Below are positions 8,830-17,349 of a stretch of 64,000 bases of DNA, piece after piece. Origin of the DNA: Microbacterium paraoxydans (GTDB taxonomy: Bacteria; Actinomycetota; Actinomycetes; Actinomycetales; Microbacteriaceae); assembly GCF_900105335.1 (NCBI RefSeq), contig NZ_LT629770.1, positions 2,356,001-2,420,000 on the forward strand, written 5' to 3'. The notes under the pieces are model-generated. The model made no database searches. It saw nothing but the letters and a program-made list of their open reading frames with translations, and was not told where the DNA came from. The position numbers were made by a program, and so were the translations under genes. How positions within the stretch are numbered: position 1 is the stretch's first letter; every line of letters starts with the position of its first letter.

Positions 8830-9918
8830 GTGGGGGATCAGGTGGTTCTGGGGGTCATCGCCGTGGCGATCGGCTTGGCCGCGGGCGTCGTCCTCTTCGT
8901 GCCCTTCGTCGCGATCAGCTACCGCCGCCGCGGACGCCTCTCGCTCGGCCGCACGCTGCTCTGGCTCGCGGCGCTCGTCTACTTCTGGGCCATCTGGACG
9001 TACACGCTGCTGCCGCTGCCCGACCCGGACGCCATCCGGTGCGTGGGGGCGATCACCGACCCGATGTCCGTGGTGCGCGACGTGCAGAAGGCGTTCGCGG
9101 CGCCGGGCAACCCGCTGCGCCAGCCCGCCCTGCTCCAGCTCGTGTTCAACGTGCTGCTGTTCGTCCCGCTCGGGGCGTTCCTCCGCGTGCTGGGCGGTCG
9201 CGGCCTGCCGACCGCGCTCCTCGCCGGCTTCGGGCTCTCGCTGCTCGTGGAGACCACGCAGCTCACCGGGGTCTGGGGTCTGTACCCGTGCGCCTACCGC
9301 TTCTTCGACGTCGGTGACCTGATGACGAACACGACCGGAGCCGTGCTCGGCTCGGTGCTCGCGCTCGTCGTGCCCCGCTCGCTGCGCGGCCTGCAGGCCC
9401 GGGCGGATGCCGACGAGCCGCGCCCTGTCACCCGTGGTCGCCGCGCGCTGGCGATGCTGTGCGACGGACTCGCGAACGGCTTCGTCGTGCTCGCCGGGGG
9501 CGTCGCGGTGCAGCTCTGGCTCGAGTACGTCGTGCAGGACCGTCAGGCCGTGCTCGACGGCACCCTCGCCGGCACGGTGAGCACGGCGGCCGCCTGTGCG
9601 CTGTGGCTCGTGGTCATCCTCGTCACCGGCCGCTCGGTGGGAGACCTCGCCGTGCAGCTGCGCTACACCGGGTCGCGGCTGCCGGCGGCGCTCGCCCGGC
9701 TGCTGCGCTGGGCGGGTGGCATCGGCGGACTCACGGCTCTCGGGATGCTCGGCGGGGTGTTCGACGCGCTCTCCTCGGTGCTGATCCTCGTCGCGATCGT
9801 GCTGCTGTTCACCACCCGCCAGGGGCGCGGCCTCCCCGGTCTCCTCTCCGGCCAGCACCTCGAGGACGCCCGCGTCGCGCTCTCGAATCCACAGGGGTTT
9901 CCGATCACGGATCGATAA
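8830..9918 (+). CDS. VanZ-RDD two-domain membrane protein
   Basis: 362 residues from a GTG. The N-terminal half is VanZ-like: four or five helices with FAIWTYTLLPLPDP-type text, QLVFNVLLFVPLGAFLRVLG and SLLVETTQLTGVWGLYPCAY followed by the RxFDVGDLMTNTTGA motif. The C-terminal half (from about residue 200) is an RDD domain: RRALAMLCDGLANGFVVLA, VQLRYTG, then further helices. VanZ proteins are linked to glycopeptide resistance or envelope remodelling; the RDD role is unknown. It ends 10 bases before the alarmone synthetase start, so the two are probably one transcript. Confidence 0.85.
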   Translation: MGDQVVLGVIAVAIGLAAGVVLFVPFVAISYRRRGRLSLGRTLLWLAALVYFWAIWTYTLLPLPDPDAIRCVGAITDPMSVVRDVQKAFAAPGNPLRQPALLQLVFNVLLFVPLGAFLRVLGGRGLPTALLAGFGLSLLVETTQLTGVWGLYPCAYRFFDVGDLMTNTTGAVLGSVLALVVPRSLRGLQARADADEPRPVTRGRRALAMLCDGLANGFVVLAGGVAVQLWLEYVVQDRQAVLDGTLAGTVSTAAACALWLVVILVTGRSVGDLAVQLRYTGSRLPAALARLLRWAGGIGGLTALGMLGGVFDALSSVLILVAIVLLFTTRQGRGLPGLLSGQHLEDARVALSNPQGFPITDR

Positions 9919-9928
9919 CGTCGTCCTC

Positions 9929-10633
9929 ATGAGCGTGATCCCCGTCGACGAGCACCTGATCTCCGAGGCGAAGGAGCTCCGCGACCAGCTGCAGCGCTTC
10001 CTCCGCGAGTACGAGTTCGGGATGCGCGAGGTGGAGACGAAGATCTCGATCCTCCGCGACGAGTTCACCCACGATCACGCGTACAACCCCATCGAGCACG
10101 TGAAGAGCCGGCTGAAGTCGCCGGACAGCATCGTCGAGAAGATCGCCCGGAAGGGCATCGACGACCCGGACTTCGACCGCATCCGTGCCGAGATCACCGA
10201 CATCGCCGGAGTGCGCGTGACCTGCAGCTTCGTCGCCGACGTCTACCGGCTGTTCGATCTGCTGACCGCGCAGGACGACGTGACCGTCCGCACGGTGAAG
10301 GACTACATCGCGAACCCGAAGCCGAACGGGTACAAGAGCCTGCACGCCATCATCGAGGTCCCCGTCTTCCTCTCGACGGGCGCGCTGTCCGTGCCGGTCG
10401 AGGTGCAGTTCCGCACCATCGCGATGGACTTCTGGGCGAGCCTGGAGCACAAGATCTACTACAAGTTCTCCAACCAGGTGCCCGCGCACCTCGTCGACAG
10501 CCTCAGCGACGCCGCCGACGCCGCTGCCGAACTCGACACCCGCATGGAGCGGCTGCACCGCGAGGCCCATGGCGTGCCGCAGCGGCAGCTCGCGCCGCCG
10601 CCTCCGCCCGCGCCGGGGATCGTCGAGGTCTGA
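9929..10633 (+). CDS. Small alarmone synthetase (RelA/SpoT synthetase domain only)
   Basis: 234 residues consisting of a single (p)ppGpp synthetase domain with a short proline-rich tail. Motifs are SRLKSPDSIVEKIARKG, DIAGVRVTCSFVADVYRLFD, NPKPNGYKSLHAIIEVP and PVEVQFRTIAMDFWASLEHK, which include the ATP- and GTP-binding residues of the synthetase. There is no HD hydrolase, TGS or ACT domain, so it makes but cannot degrade the alarmone. The fold is that of RelQ/RelP-type enzymes; the exact subclass is not resolved. It follows the VanZ-RDD gene by 10 bases. Confidence 0.92.
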   Translation: MSVIPVDEHLISEAKELRDQLQRFLREYEFGMREVETKISILRDEFTHDHAYNPIEHVKSRLKSPDSIVEKIARKGIDDPDFDRIRAEITDIAGVRVTCSFVADVYRLFDLLTAQDDVTVRTVKDYIANPKPNGYKSLHAIIEVPVFLSTGALSVPVEVQFRTIAMDFWASLEHKIYYKFSNQVPAHLVDSLSDAADAAAELDTRMERLHREAHGVPQRQLAPPPPPAPGIVEV

Positions 10634-10648
10634 GCACCCCGAACCGGG

Positions 10649-11896
10649 TCAGGCCAGGAACTCGCGGGCTGCGGCGGACATCGCCGTGACCCCGACCTCG
10701 ATCGTCGGATGGATCTCCGGCGCGAAGAACGGCGAGTGGTTCGTGGGGATGTCCTTCTCCACGGTGCCCGCCGCGACGGCCTCGGCGAACCGGGCGGGGT
10801 CGACGCCGCCCCAGAACCAGAACACGAGCGGCACCTCGGCGTCGCGGGCGAACCAGGAGACGTCCTCGCTGCCGGTGAACATGCCGGGGTCGACGACGGC
10901 CGAATCGCCGAGCGCCCGACGCAGCGCCGACGAGACCCGCGCCGTCGCCTCCTCGTCGTTGATCGTGGCGGGGAGCGTGTGCTGGGTGTGGATCTCCGGC
11001 TCGCGCTCTGCGCCGGAGGCCATCGCCTCGGCGCGCACGATCCGCTCGACGCTCGCCAGCACCTTCTCCCGCACGTCCTCATTCGGGTAGCGGAGGCTGA
11101 GCTCGAGCTTCGCCTCGGCCGGGATGATGTTGTTCTTGAGTCCGGCGTGGATCGAGCCGACCGTCACCACGGCCACGCCCTGCGGGTCGATCTCGCGCGA
11201 GGTGATCGTCTGCAGGCGCATCACGGTCGCGGCCGCCATCACGACCGGGTCGATCGTGGCGTGCGGGCGGGAGCCGTGGCCGCCGCGGCCGTGCAGGGTG
11301 ACGGTGAGGCCGTCCGACGCGGCCATCTGGGTGCCGCTGCGCACGCCGATGATCCCGGCGGGGAGCGGGGTGACGTGCTGACCGAGCACCACGTCGGGCT
11401 TCGGATAGCGGTCGAGCAGACCGTCGTCGAGCATCGCCCTGGCCCCCGCGCCGTACTCCTCGGCAGGCTGGATGAGCACGACGAGAGTGCCCGACCACTC
11501 CGCGCGGGTCGCGACGAGCTTCTCCACCGCGCCGATCATGGCGGTGACGTGCATGTCGTGACCGCAGGCGTGCATGACGGGAACAGTCGTGCCTGCGGGG
11601 TCGACGCCTCTCGCGGTGCTCGCATATGCGAGGCCCGTCTGCTCCTCGACCGGGAGCGCGTCCATATCGGCGCGCACCCACACCACCGGCCGCGGGAACT
11701 CCTCATCCTGGGTCTCTGAGCCTGTCGAAGGGTTGCGGAGAACCCCGACCACGCCGGTCACCCCGACGCCTTCTTCGACCTCGAGGCCCAGGTCGCGCAG
11801 GTGCTGGGCGGCGATGCCCGCGGTCCTGGTCTCCTGGAACGACAGCTCGGGGTGCTGGTGCAGGTCGATGTAGAGCGCTTCGAGGTCGATCGTCAT
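10649..11896 (-). CDS. M20-family amidohydrolase (aminoacylase/hippuricase-like)
   Basis: 415 residues. The di-metal site of the M20D amidohydrolases is visible: WVRADMDALPVEEQTGL, VMHACGHDMHVTAMIGAVEK, IQPAEEYGAGARAMLDDGLL, and LGQH. The dimerisation lid domain follows with LHGRGGHGSRPHATIDPVV. The enzyme should hydrolyse N-acyl amino acids or similar amides in the cytosol; no signal peptide is present. Residues about 55-62 (NPSTGSET) are encoded by a copy of the dispersed CTGAGCCTGTCGAAGGG element, which lengthens the loop between the first beta strands by roughly fifteen residues without breaking the frame. Confidence 0.92.
   Translation of the reverse strand: MTIDLEALYIDLHQHPELSFQETRTAGIAAQHLRDLGLEVEEGVGVTGVVGVLRNPSTGSETQDEEFPRPVVWVRADMDALPVEEQTGLAYASTARGVDPAGTTVPVMHACGHDMHVTAMIGAVEKLVATRAEWSGTLVVLIQPAEEYGAGARAMLDDGLLDRYPKPDVVLGQHVTPLPAGIIGVRSGTQMAASDGLTVTLHGRGGHGSRPHATIDPVVMAAATVMRLQTITSREIDPQGVAVVTVGSIHAGLKNNIIPAEAKLELSLRYPNEDVREKVLASVERIVRAEAMASGAEREPEIHTQHTLPATINDEEATARVSSALRRALGDSAVVDPGMFTGSEDVSWFARDAEVPLVFWFWGGVDPARFAEAVAAGTVEKDIPTNHSPFFAPEIHPTIEVGVTAMSAAAREFLA
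11709..11732. repeat. Dispersed CTGAGCCTGTCGAAGGG element, copy inside the M20 gene
   Basis: The plus strand reads GGGTCTCTGAGCCTGTCGAA then GGG. On the gene strand it encodes PSTGSET, close to the PSTSSGT encoded by the copy in kdpB, so both coding copies lie in the same orientation and frame. Confidence 0.75.
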
Positions 11897-11919
11897 GGCC
11901 AGAGCCTAGCCGGGTGTGC

Positions 11920-12001
11920 GCCGAGACCCCGGCGTTCCGCCGAGACCCCCGCTTCGCCGCGCCGGGAAGGCGGGGTCTCGACGGGAACGTGGGGTCTCGG
12001 C
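11920..12001. repeat. Intergenic nested palindrome, GAGACCCC family (copy D1)
   Basis: Two copies of CCGAGACCCC on the left are matched by two copies of GGGGTCTCG on the right, giving an outer and an inner stem over 82 bp. It lies between two minus-strand genes, after the TetR stop side and before the M20 start. Relatives are at 20755, 32510 and 51092. Confidence 0.88.
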
Positions 12002-12005
12002 AGGG

Positions 12006-12647
12006 TCAGTGCACGTAGGTCGGCAGTTCGGGTCCGGGACGCAGCACCGCGTTCACGATCGCCTGGATCGCGAACTCGCTCGTCTCGCCGAGTCCGATCA
12101 CCTCGGGATGCAGGAGCCACTGGAGCTGCAGGCCGTCCATCACGGCGAGGATGGCGGCCGAAGCGGCGGCGATGGTCGCGGGTTCGGTCACACCCTCCTG
12201 GGCGCAGAGTTCCCCGAACGCCGCCGTCACCTCCCGGCGCAGGGTCGTATAGCGCTCCTCGAAGTATTCGCGACCGGGGTGGTCGTCGGTCACCGACTCG
12301 GAGGAGAGCACCGTGTAGGCCTGCACGATGCCCGGCCGCTTCTCGTTGGCGAACGCCGTGCGGACGAGGTGGAGGAACAGCTCCGGTCCGTCGGGGATGT
12401 GCTTCTCGGCGAGGTCGGCGACGTCAGCCTGATCGCGGTAGGCGAGCACCTCGAGGAGGAGCTTCTGCTTCGAGCCGAAGTGATGCAGCACGCCCGCATG
12501 GGTGATGCCGACCTGCTCGGCGACGTCGGCGAGTGTGCCGTTCGTGGAGCCCTTGTTGCCGAAGATCTCCACGGCCGCCTTGAGGATCTGCTCGCGCTTC
12601 TCCCGCGTCGCCGGGCGCACCCGCACCGCGTGCACGTCGTCCGTCAT
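12006..12647 (-). CDS. TetR-family regulator, divergent from an Opp-type ABC importer
   Basis: 213 residues from MTDDVHAVRVRPATREKREQ, with GGGAGGTGGGCTC ahead of the ATG; earlier in-frame starts would cut into the operator region. The TetR HTH is ILKAAVEIFGNKGSTNGTLA with VAEQVGITHAGVLHHFGSKQ. The C-terminal ligand domain is not recognisable. It is divergent from the ABC-importer/GH3 operon, and two TTAC...GTAA palindromes lie in the 150-bp gap between them, so it probably represses that operon and itself. The inducer is unknown; an oligosaccharide is the natural guess from the GH3 gene. Confidence 0.9.
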   Translation of the reverse strand: MTDDVHAVRVRPATREKREQILKAAVEIFGNKGSTNGTLADVAEQVGITHAGVLHHFGSKQKLLLEVLAYRDQADVADLAEKHIPDGPELFLHLVRTAFANEKRPGIVQAYTVLSSESVTDDHPGREYFEERYTTLRREVTAAFGELCAQEGVTEPATIAAASAAILAVMDGLQLQWLLHPEVIGLGETSEFAIQAIVNAVLRPGPELPTYVH

Positions 12648-12685
12648 GAGCCCACCTCCCCTCATCCCGCTCTGCTTGCCAACCA

Positions 12686-12732
12686 ACTTACTCCTCGGTA
12701 ACCTCTCCACAGCTTACTTTCTCGACAGTAAG
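12686..12732. promoter_or_regulatory. Two candidate TetR operators between tetR and the SBP gene
   Basis: CTTACTTTCTCGACAGTAAG (12713-12732) has arms CTTACT/AGTAAG. A related site ACTTACTCCTCGGTAAC lies at 12686-12702. Both share the TTACT...GTAA pattern and sit in the divergent promoter region, where a TetR dimer would block both genes. Confidence 0.65.
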
Positions 12733-12801
12733 CAAAAGCGGCGGCCGGTGGTGATCCCTCGGCCGCGACGCCGCACAAGGACCCGTGCCCAAGGAGAAGC
12801 A

Positions 12802-14463
12802 ATGAAGCTCACGAAAACCCTGATCGCCGCCAGCGCGGTCGCCGTCCTCGGCGTCTCGGCGCTCGCCGGATGCTCGGCGGGCGGTGGTTCCGGCGACGGC
12901 GCCGGTTCCGCCTCCCTCACCATCGCGAAGCCCGACGGCGCGATCAGCACCGAGTCGAACAACCCGTTCGTCGGCGACTCCGCGGCGTCGAAGTACGGCT
13001 ACGCCAAGGTGGTGTTCGAGACTCTGGCCCTGGTGAACCAGACGGGTGACCGCGGTGTGACGCCGTGGCTCGCCGAGAGCCTCGAGTGGAACGACGACTA
13101 CACGCAGCTCACCGTCGTCCCCCGCGCGGACGTGACCTGGAGCGACGGCGAGCCGTTCACGGCCGACGACATCGTCTTCTCCTTCGAGACCGCCTCGATC
13201 CCCGCCCTCGACACCGCCGGCCTCAAGTTCGAGGGTGCCGAGGTCGACGGCGACAAGGTCGTGCTGAGCTTCGGTGACTCCAAGTACGTGAACCAGGCCC
13301 GCGTGCTGCACGTGCCGATCGTCCCCAAGCACATCTGGGAGAACTTCGACGACCCGGCCACCGACCCCGTCAAGGGCGACGACCTCGTCGGCACCGGCCC
13401 CTACGCGATGGCGAACTGGTCGACCGAGTCGGTCACGCTCGACGCACGCGACGACTACTGGGGCGGCGACCTCGCCGTGCCGGAGCTGCACTACGTCTCG
13501 TACGGCGACAACACCGCCCTCACCACGGCCCTCGCGAACGGCGACGCCGACTGGGCGCAGGCGTTCATCCCGCAGATCGAGGAGCAGTTCCTCTCGGCCG
13601 ACCCCGAGCACAACAAGTTCCTCGCCTCCCCGACCACCGGCTCCGCCACGCTGTTCATGAACCTGCAGCAGAAGCCGTTCGACGACCCCGCCTTCCGTCA
13701 GGCGCTCGCCTGGGTGATCGACCGCGACGCCTATGTCGACATCGCGCGCGAGGGTGCTAGCGAGCCGGTCTGGTCGGTCACGGGGCTGTCGTCGATTCTC
13801 GAAGACGAGATCCAGCCGGAGTTCCAGGGCGTCGACTACACGGTCGACGCCGAGAAGGCGCGTGATCTGCTGGAGACCGCCGGGTACACCTGGAAGGACG
13901 ACGCCCTGATCGACCCCGACGGCACGCCCGTCTCGTTCACGCTCTCCGTCCCCTCCGGCTGGAGCGACTGGAACACGGCGCAGGAGCTCATCGCCGAGGA
14001 CGTGAAGGACGGCATCGGCGCCGAGGTCAAGATCGATATGCCGGACTGGGGCGGCTGGGCCGATCCCCGCGACAACGGCACGTTCTCCGCGATCATCCAC
14101 TGGCTGGAGGACAGCGGCACGGCGTACGGCCTGTACACCTCGACCATGGATCCGCGCTGGATCTCGCCCGAGGGCAAGGCCGGCTTCAACTTCGGCCGCT
14201 TCGACGACCCGGAGGCGACCGCCGCGCTGAACACCTACGCCAACGCCTCGTCCGACGAGGAGCGCACCACCGCGATCGATACGCTGCAGACGATCTTCTC
14301 GGAGCAGGTGCCGGCCATCCCGCTGGGCGCCCACCCGCTGCTGGGCGAGTTCAACACGCGAAACTACGTCGGCTGGCCGTCGGAGACCGACACCTACGCG
14401 TCCGCCGACCCGACGCAGCCGAACATCGTGCAGATCCTCACGAAGCTGAAGCCCGCCGAGTAG
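12802..14463 (+). CDS. Opp/Dpp-type ABC transporter substrate-binding lipoprotein (family 5), probably oligosaccharide-specific
   Basis: 553 residues. MKLTKTLIAASAVAVLGVSA then LAGC is a lipoprotein signal with lipobox LAGC. The body is an SBP_bac_5 protein: GYAKVVFETLALVNQTGDRG near the start, then VTPWLAESLEWNDDYTQL, DVTWSDGEPFTADDIVFSFE and GDDLVGTGPYAMANW. AAGGAG precedes the ATG. Family-5 proteins bind peptides or, in several actinobacteria and Thermotoga, cello- and manno-oligosaccharides. The GH3 beta-glucosidase at the end of the operon supports a sugar. An array of five inverted repeat copies lies between this gene and the ATPase genes. Confidence 0.9.
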   Translation: MKLTKTLIAASAVAVLGVSALAGCSAGGGSGDGAGSASLTIAKPDGAISTESNNPFVGDSAASKYGYAKVVFETLALVNQTGDRGVTPWLAESLEWNDDYTQLTVVPRADVTWSDGEPFTADDIVFSFETASIPALDTAGLKFEGAEVDGDKVVLSFGDSKYVNQARVLHVPIVPKHIWENFDDPATDPVKGDDLVGTGPYAMANWSTESVTLDARDDYWGGDLAVPELHYVSYGDNTALTTALANGDADWAQAFIPQIEEQFLSADPEHNKFLASPTTGSATLFMNLQQKPFDDPAFRQALAWVIDRDAYVDIAREGASEPVWSVTGLSSILEDEIQPEFQGVDYTVDAEKARDLLETAGYTWKDDALIDPDGTPVSFTLSVPSGWSDWNTAQELIAEDVKDGIGAEVKIDMPDWGGWADPRDNGTFSAIIHWLEDSGTAYGLYTSTMDPRWISPEGKAGFNFGRFDDPEATAALNTYANASSDEERTTAIDTLQTIFSEQVPAIPLGAHPLLGEFNTRNYVGWPSETDTYASADPTQPNIVQILTKLKPAE

Positions 14464-14613
14464 GACTTCGACAGGCTCAGCCACCCACGGCCGGGACTTC
14501 GACAGGCTCAGCCACCCTTCTGGGTCCCTGAGCCTGTCGAAGGGCCACCCCTCTGGGTCCCTGAGCCTGTCGAAGGGCCTCCACTTCTGGGTCCCTGAGC
14601 CTGTCGAAGGGCC
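14463..14613. repeat. Five-copy array of the CTGAGCCTGTCGAAGGG element between SBP and ATPase genes
   Basis: Two copies read CTTCGACAGGCTCAGCCACCC (from 14466 and 14497) and three read the reverse orientation GGGTCCCTGAGCCTGTCGAA (from 14522, 14555 and 14589). Opposed copies can pair into long hairpins in the mRNA. The first copy starts directly at the SBP stop codon. The same element in the same place (SBP to next ABC gene) occurs at 34677. Confidence 0.88.
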
Positions 14614-14635
14614 CGCCCCCCACAAAGGACACCCC

Positions 14636-15460
14636 ATGCCAGATCCCCTGCTCACCGTGCGCGACTTCTCCGTCGTGTACGACGTCGATCCGCCCGTCGA
14701 GGCGGTGAAGAACGTGACCCTCGAACTGCAGCGCGGCGAGATCCTCGGCCTCGCCGGGGAGAGCGGGTGCGGCAAGACCACGCTGGCCTACGGCGTGCAG
14801 CGCCTGCTGCGCGCTCCGGCCGTCATCACCGGCGGCAGCGTGACGTTCCACGACGCGACCGGCATCGACATCGACATCAACGCTCTGGACGTCGACGCGA
14901 TGCAGCGATTCCGCTGGGACAAGGTGTCGATGGTGTTCCAGGGCGCGATGAACGCCCTCAACCCCGTGGCGACGATCGGCTCGCAGCTGGAGGACGTGTT
15001 CGAGATCCACCGCCCCGACATGAACCGCAGGCAGCGGCGTGCCGAGGCCGAGGAACTGCTCGAGATCGTCAAGGTCGGCCGTCAGCGGGTGCGCTCCTTC
15101 CCGCACGAGCTCTCCGGCGGCATGCGTCAGCGCGTCATGATCGCCATGGCCCTGGCGCTGCGTCCGCAGCTGATGGTCATGGACGAGCCGACGACCGCGC
15201 TCGACGTACTGGTGCAGCGGGAGATCCTCAAGCAGATCTCCCAGCTGCGCCACGAGTTCGGCTTCTCGGTGATCTTCATCACCCACGACCTGCCGCTCCT
15301 GCTGGAGATCAGCGACCGGATCGCGATCATGCGCGAAGGAGAGATCATCGAGCTCGATACGGCAGAGCGCATCTGGACGCAGCCGGAGCACGAGTACACG
15401 AAGACCCTGCTGTCGTCGTTCCCCCGGCTCACCGGGGAGAGAGGGGTGCTGGTGCGATGA
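14636..15460 (+). CDS. Opp/Dpp-type ABC ATPase (DppD-like)
   Basis: 274 residues. Walker A GESGCGKTT near residue 42, Q-loop VSMVFQGAMNALNPV, signature LSGGMRQRVMIAMAL, Walker B LMVMDEPTTALD and switch histidine ITHDLPLL are all present. The C-terminal HEYTKTLLSSFPRL is the oligopeptide/dipeptide transporter tail (oligo_HPY). It powers uptake through the two permeases downstream. Its TGA overlaps the start of the second ATPase. Confidence 0.94.
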   Translation: MPDPLLTVRDFSVVYDVDPPVEAVKNVTLELQRGEILGLAGESGCGKTTLAYGVQRLLRAPAVITGGSVTFHDATGIDIDINALDVDAMQRFRWDKVSMVFQGAMNALNPVATIGSQLEDVFEIHRPDMNRRQRRAEAEELLEIVKVGRQRVRSFPHELSGGMRQRVMIAMALALRPQLMVMDEPTTALDVLVQREILKQISQLRHEFGFSVIFITHDLPLLLEISDRIAIMREGEIIELDTAERIWTQPEHEYTKTLLSSFPRLTGERGVLVR

Positions 15461-16263
15461 CCACCCTCGAGTTCCGCCACGTCACGAAGGCGTACAACGT
15501 CCGCGGCGCCGGGCAGATCAAAGCCCTCGACGATGTGAGCTTCACCCTGACGTCCGGCCAGACGATCGGCCTGGTCGGCCAGTCCGGCAGCGGCAAGTCC
15601 ACGATCGCGAAGATCCTCACCCAGCTCGAGACCCCGACCAGCGGCGAGGTGCTGCTCGACGGCAAGCCCATCCCGCGCCGCGGCAGGGGCCTGCGGACCT
15701 ACCGCCAGCAGCTGCGGATGGTGTTCCAGGACCCGTTCGCCTCGCTCAACCCGTACCACTCGATCCGCTACCACCTGGAGCGTCCCATCCGCCTCGACGA
15801 CGTGGTGCCGAAGAAGGAGACCGAGAACGAGGTGCGTCGGCTCCTCGACCGGGTGCGCCTCGATGCGGACGCGGTGATCGACCGCCGCCCCCACGAGCTG
15901 TCGGGCGGACAACGGCAGCGTGTAGCCATCGCCCGCGCCCTGGCCTCGCGTCCCTCGCTCCTTGTCGCCGACGAGCCGGTGTCGATGCTCGACGTCTCCA
16001 TCCGGCTCGGCGTGCTGAACCTGCTCGCCGACCTGCAGCGTGAAGAGGGACTCGGAGTGCTCTACATCACGCACGATTTGGCGACCGCCCGACACTTCAG
16101 CGACGAGATCATGGTCCTCAACCAGGGGTGCGTGGTCGAGTACGGCACCGCCGACGATGTGATCCTCAACCCGCAGGATCCGTACACCCGCGAGCTGCGC
16201 GCGGCCTCTCCCGATCCGGAGAAGCACTTCGCTGCGGCGGCATCGAACGGAGGCGCGCTGTGA
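15457..16263 (+). CDS. Opp/Dpp-type ABC ATPase (DppF-like)
   Basis: 268 residues from the ATG that overlaps the previous stop (ATGA). It carries Walker A GQSGSGKST, Q-loop LRMVFQDPFASLNPY, signature [15 protein letters not shown], Walker B LLVADEPVSMLDVS and switch ITHDLATARH. It is the second nucleotide-binding subunit; Opp-type importers use a DppD/DppF heterodimer. A GTG start of the first permease overlaps its stop (GTGA). Confidence 0.94.
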   Translation: MTTLEFRHVTKAYNVRGAGQIKALDDVSFTLTSGQTIGLVGQSGSGKSTIAKILTQLETPTSGEVLLDGKPIPRRGRGLRTYRQQLRMVFQDPFASLNPYHSIRYHLERPIRLDDVVPKKETENEVRRLLDRVRLDADAVIDRRPHELSGGQRQRVAIARALASRPSLLVADEPVSMLDVSIRLGVLNLLADLQREEGLGVLYITHDLATARHFSDEIMVLNQGCVVEYGTADDVILNPQDPYTRELRAASPDPEKHFAAAASNGGAL

Positions 16264-17348
16264 GCACCGCATTCCCCCAACTCGACGACGACGACCTCGT
16301 CGCCCGCGATGCCCTCGAGGTCGGCACCACGGCGACCACGGCGGAGCGCACCAGGCGGCCGGTGCCGTGGCGCTTCTTCGCCGGTCGCGCGGCGTTCTAC
16401 CTGTTCACACTGTGGGCGGCGATCACGATCAACTTCTTCCTGCCCCGCCTCATGAAGGGCGACGCGGTCAGCTCGTACCTCGCGCGCAACCGCACCGTGA
16501 GCCCCGAGGCGGCAGAGGCCCTGCGAGTGCTGCTCGGTATCGACACCGACAAGTCCATCTGGCAGCAGTACCTCGAATACTGGGGGATGCTGCTGCGCGG
16601 CGACCTCGGCATCTCGACCCTGCACGGTCTGCGGCCGGTCGCCGAGGTGCTCGCCGCCGCCCTGCCCTGGACGCTCGGGCTGGTCGGCATCGCGACCATC
16701 ATCTCCTTCGCGATCGGCACGCTGCTCGGAGCCGTCGTGGGGTGGAAGCGCGGCAGCAAGCTCGACGCGATCATCCCGGTGACGACCTTCTTCAACACGA
16801 TCCCGTACTTCTGGCTCGGGCTCATCGCGATCGCGATCTTCTCCTCGACCCTGAAGTGGTTCCCGTCCTCGCATGCCTACGACAAGGGGCAGTCGCCGGA
16901 ATGGAGTCTCGACTTCATCGGTCAGGTCATCATGCACGGCACGCTCCCGGCACTGACCATCGTGGTCGCCTCGCTCGGCGGGTGGGTGCTCGGCATGCGC
17001 AACATGATGCTGACGGTGCTCGACGACGACTACATCACGGTCGCGCAGGCGAAGGGCATGCCCAACAAGCGGGTGCTCTGGGGCTATGCCGCCCGCAACG
17101 CGGTGCTGCCGCAGATCCAGAGCTTCGCGCTGTCGATCGGCTTCATCGTCGGCGGCACGATCGTGATGGAGATGGTCTTCAGCTATCCGGGTGTCGGCAA
17201 GCTGCTGCTCGACGCGACCAACGCCAAGGACTTCGCCCTCATGCAGGGCGTGTTCCTCGTGATCACGCTGTCGGTGCTCGTGGCCAACATCCTCGCCGAT
17301 GTCGTCTACGCCTACCTCGACCCGCGCACGCGCCAGATGGAGTCCTGA
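16260..17348 (+). CDS. Opp/Dpp-type ABC permease, subunit B
   Basis: 362 residues. A cytoplasmic N-terminal tail of about 35 residues precedes six TM helices. ISTLHGLRPVAEVLAAALPW and the EAA loop YITVAQAKGMPNKRVLWGYA with RNAVLPQIQSFALSIGF identify a BPD_transp_1 permease of the DppB type. GTG start overlapping the upstream TGA. The second permease starts 1 base after its stop. Confidence 0.93.
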   Translation: MSTAFPQLDDDDLVARDALEVGTTATTAERTRRPVPWRFFAGRAAFYLFTLWAAITINFFLPRLMKGDAVSSYLARNRTVSPEAAEALRVLLGIDTDKSIWQQYLEYWGMLLRGDLGISTLHGLRPVAEVLAAALPWTLGLVGIATIISFAIGTLLGAVVGWKRGSKLDAIIPVTTFFNTIPYFWLGLIAIAIFSSTLKWFPSSHAYDKGQSPEWSLDFIGQVIMHGTLPALTIVVASLGGWVLGMRNMMLTVLDDDYITVAQAKGMPNKRVLWGYAARNAVLPQIQSFALSIGFIVGGTIVMEMVFSYPGVGKLLLDATNAKDFALMQGVFLVITLSVLVANILADVVYAYLDPRTRQMES

Positions 17349-17349
17349 C

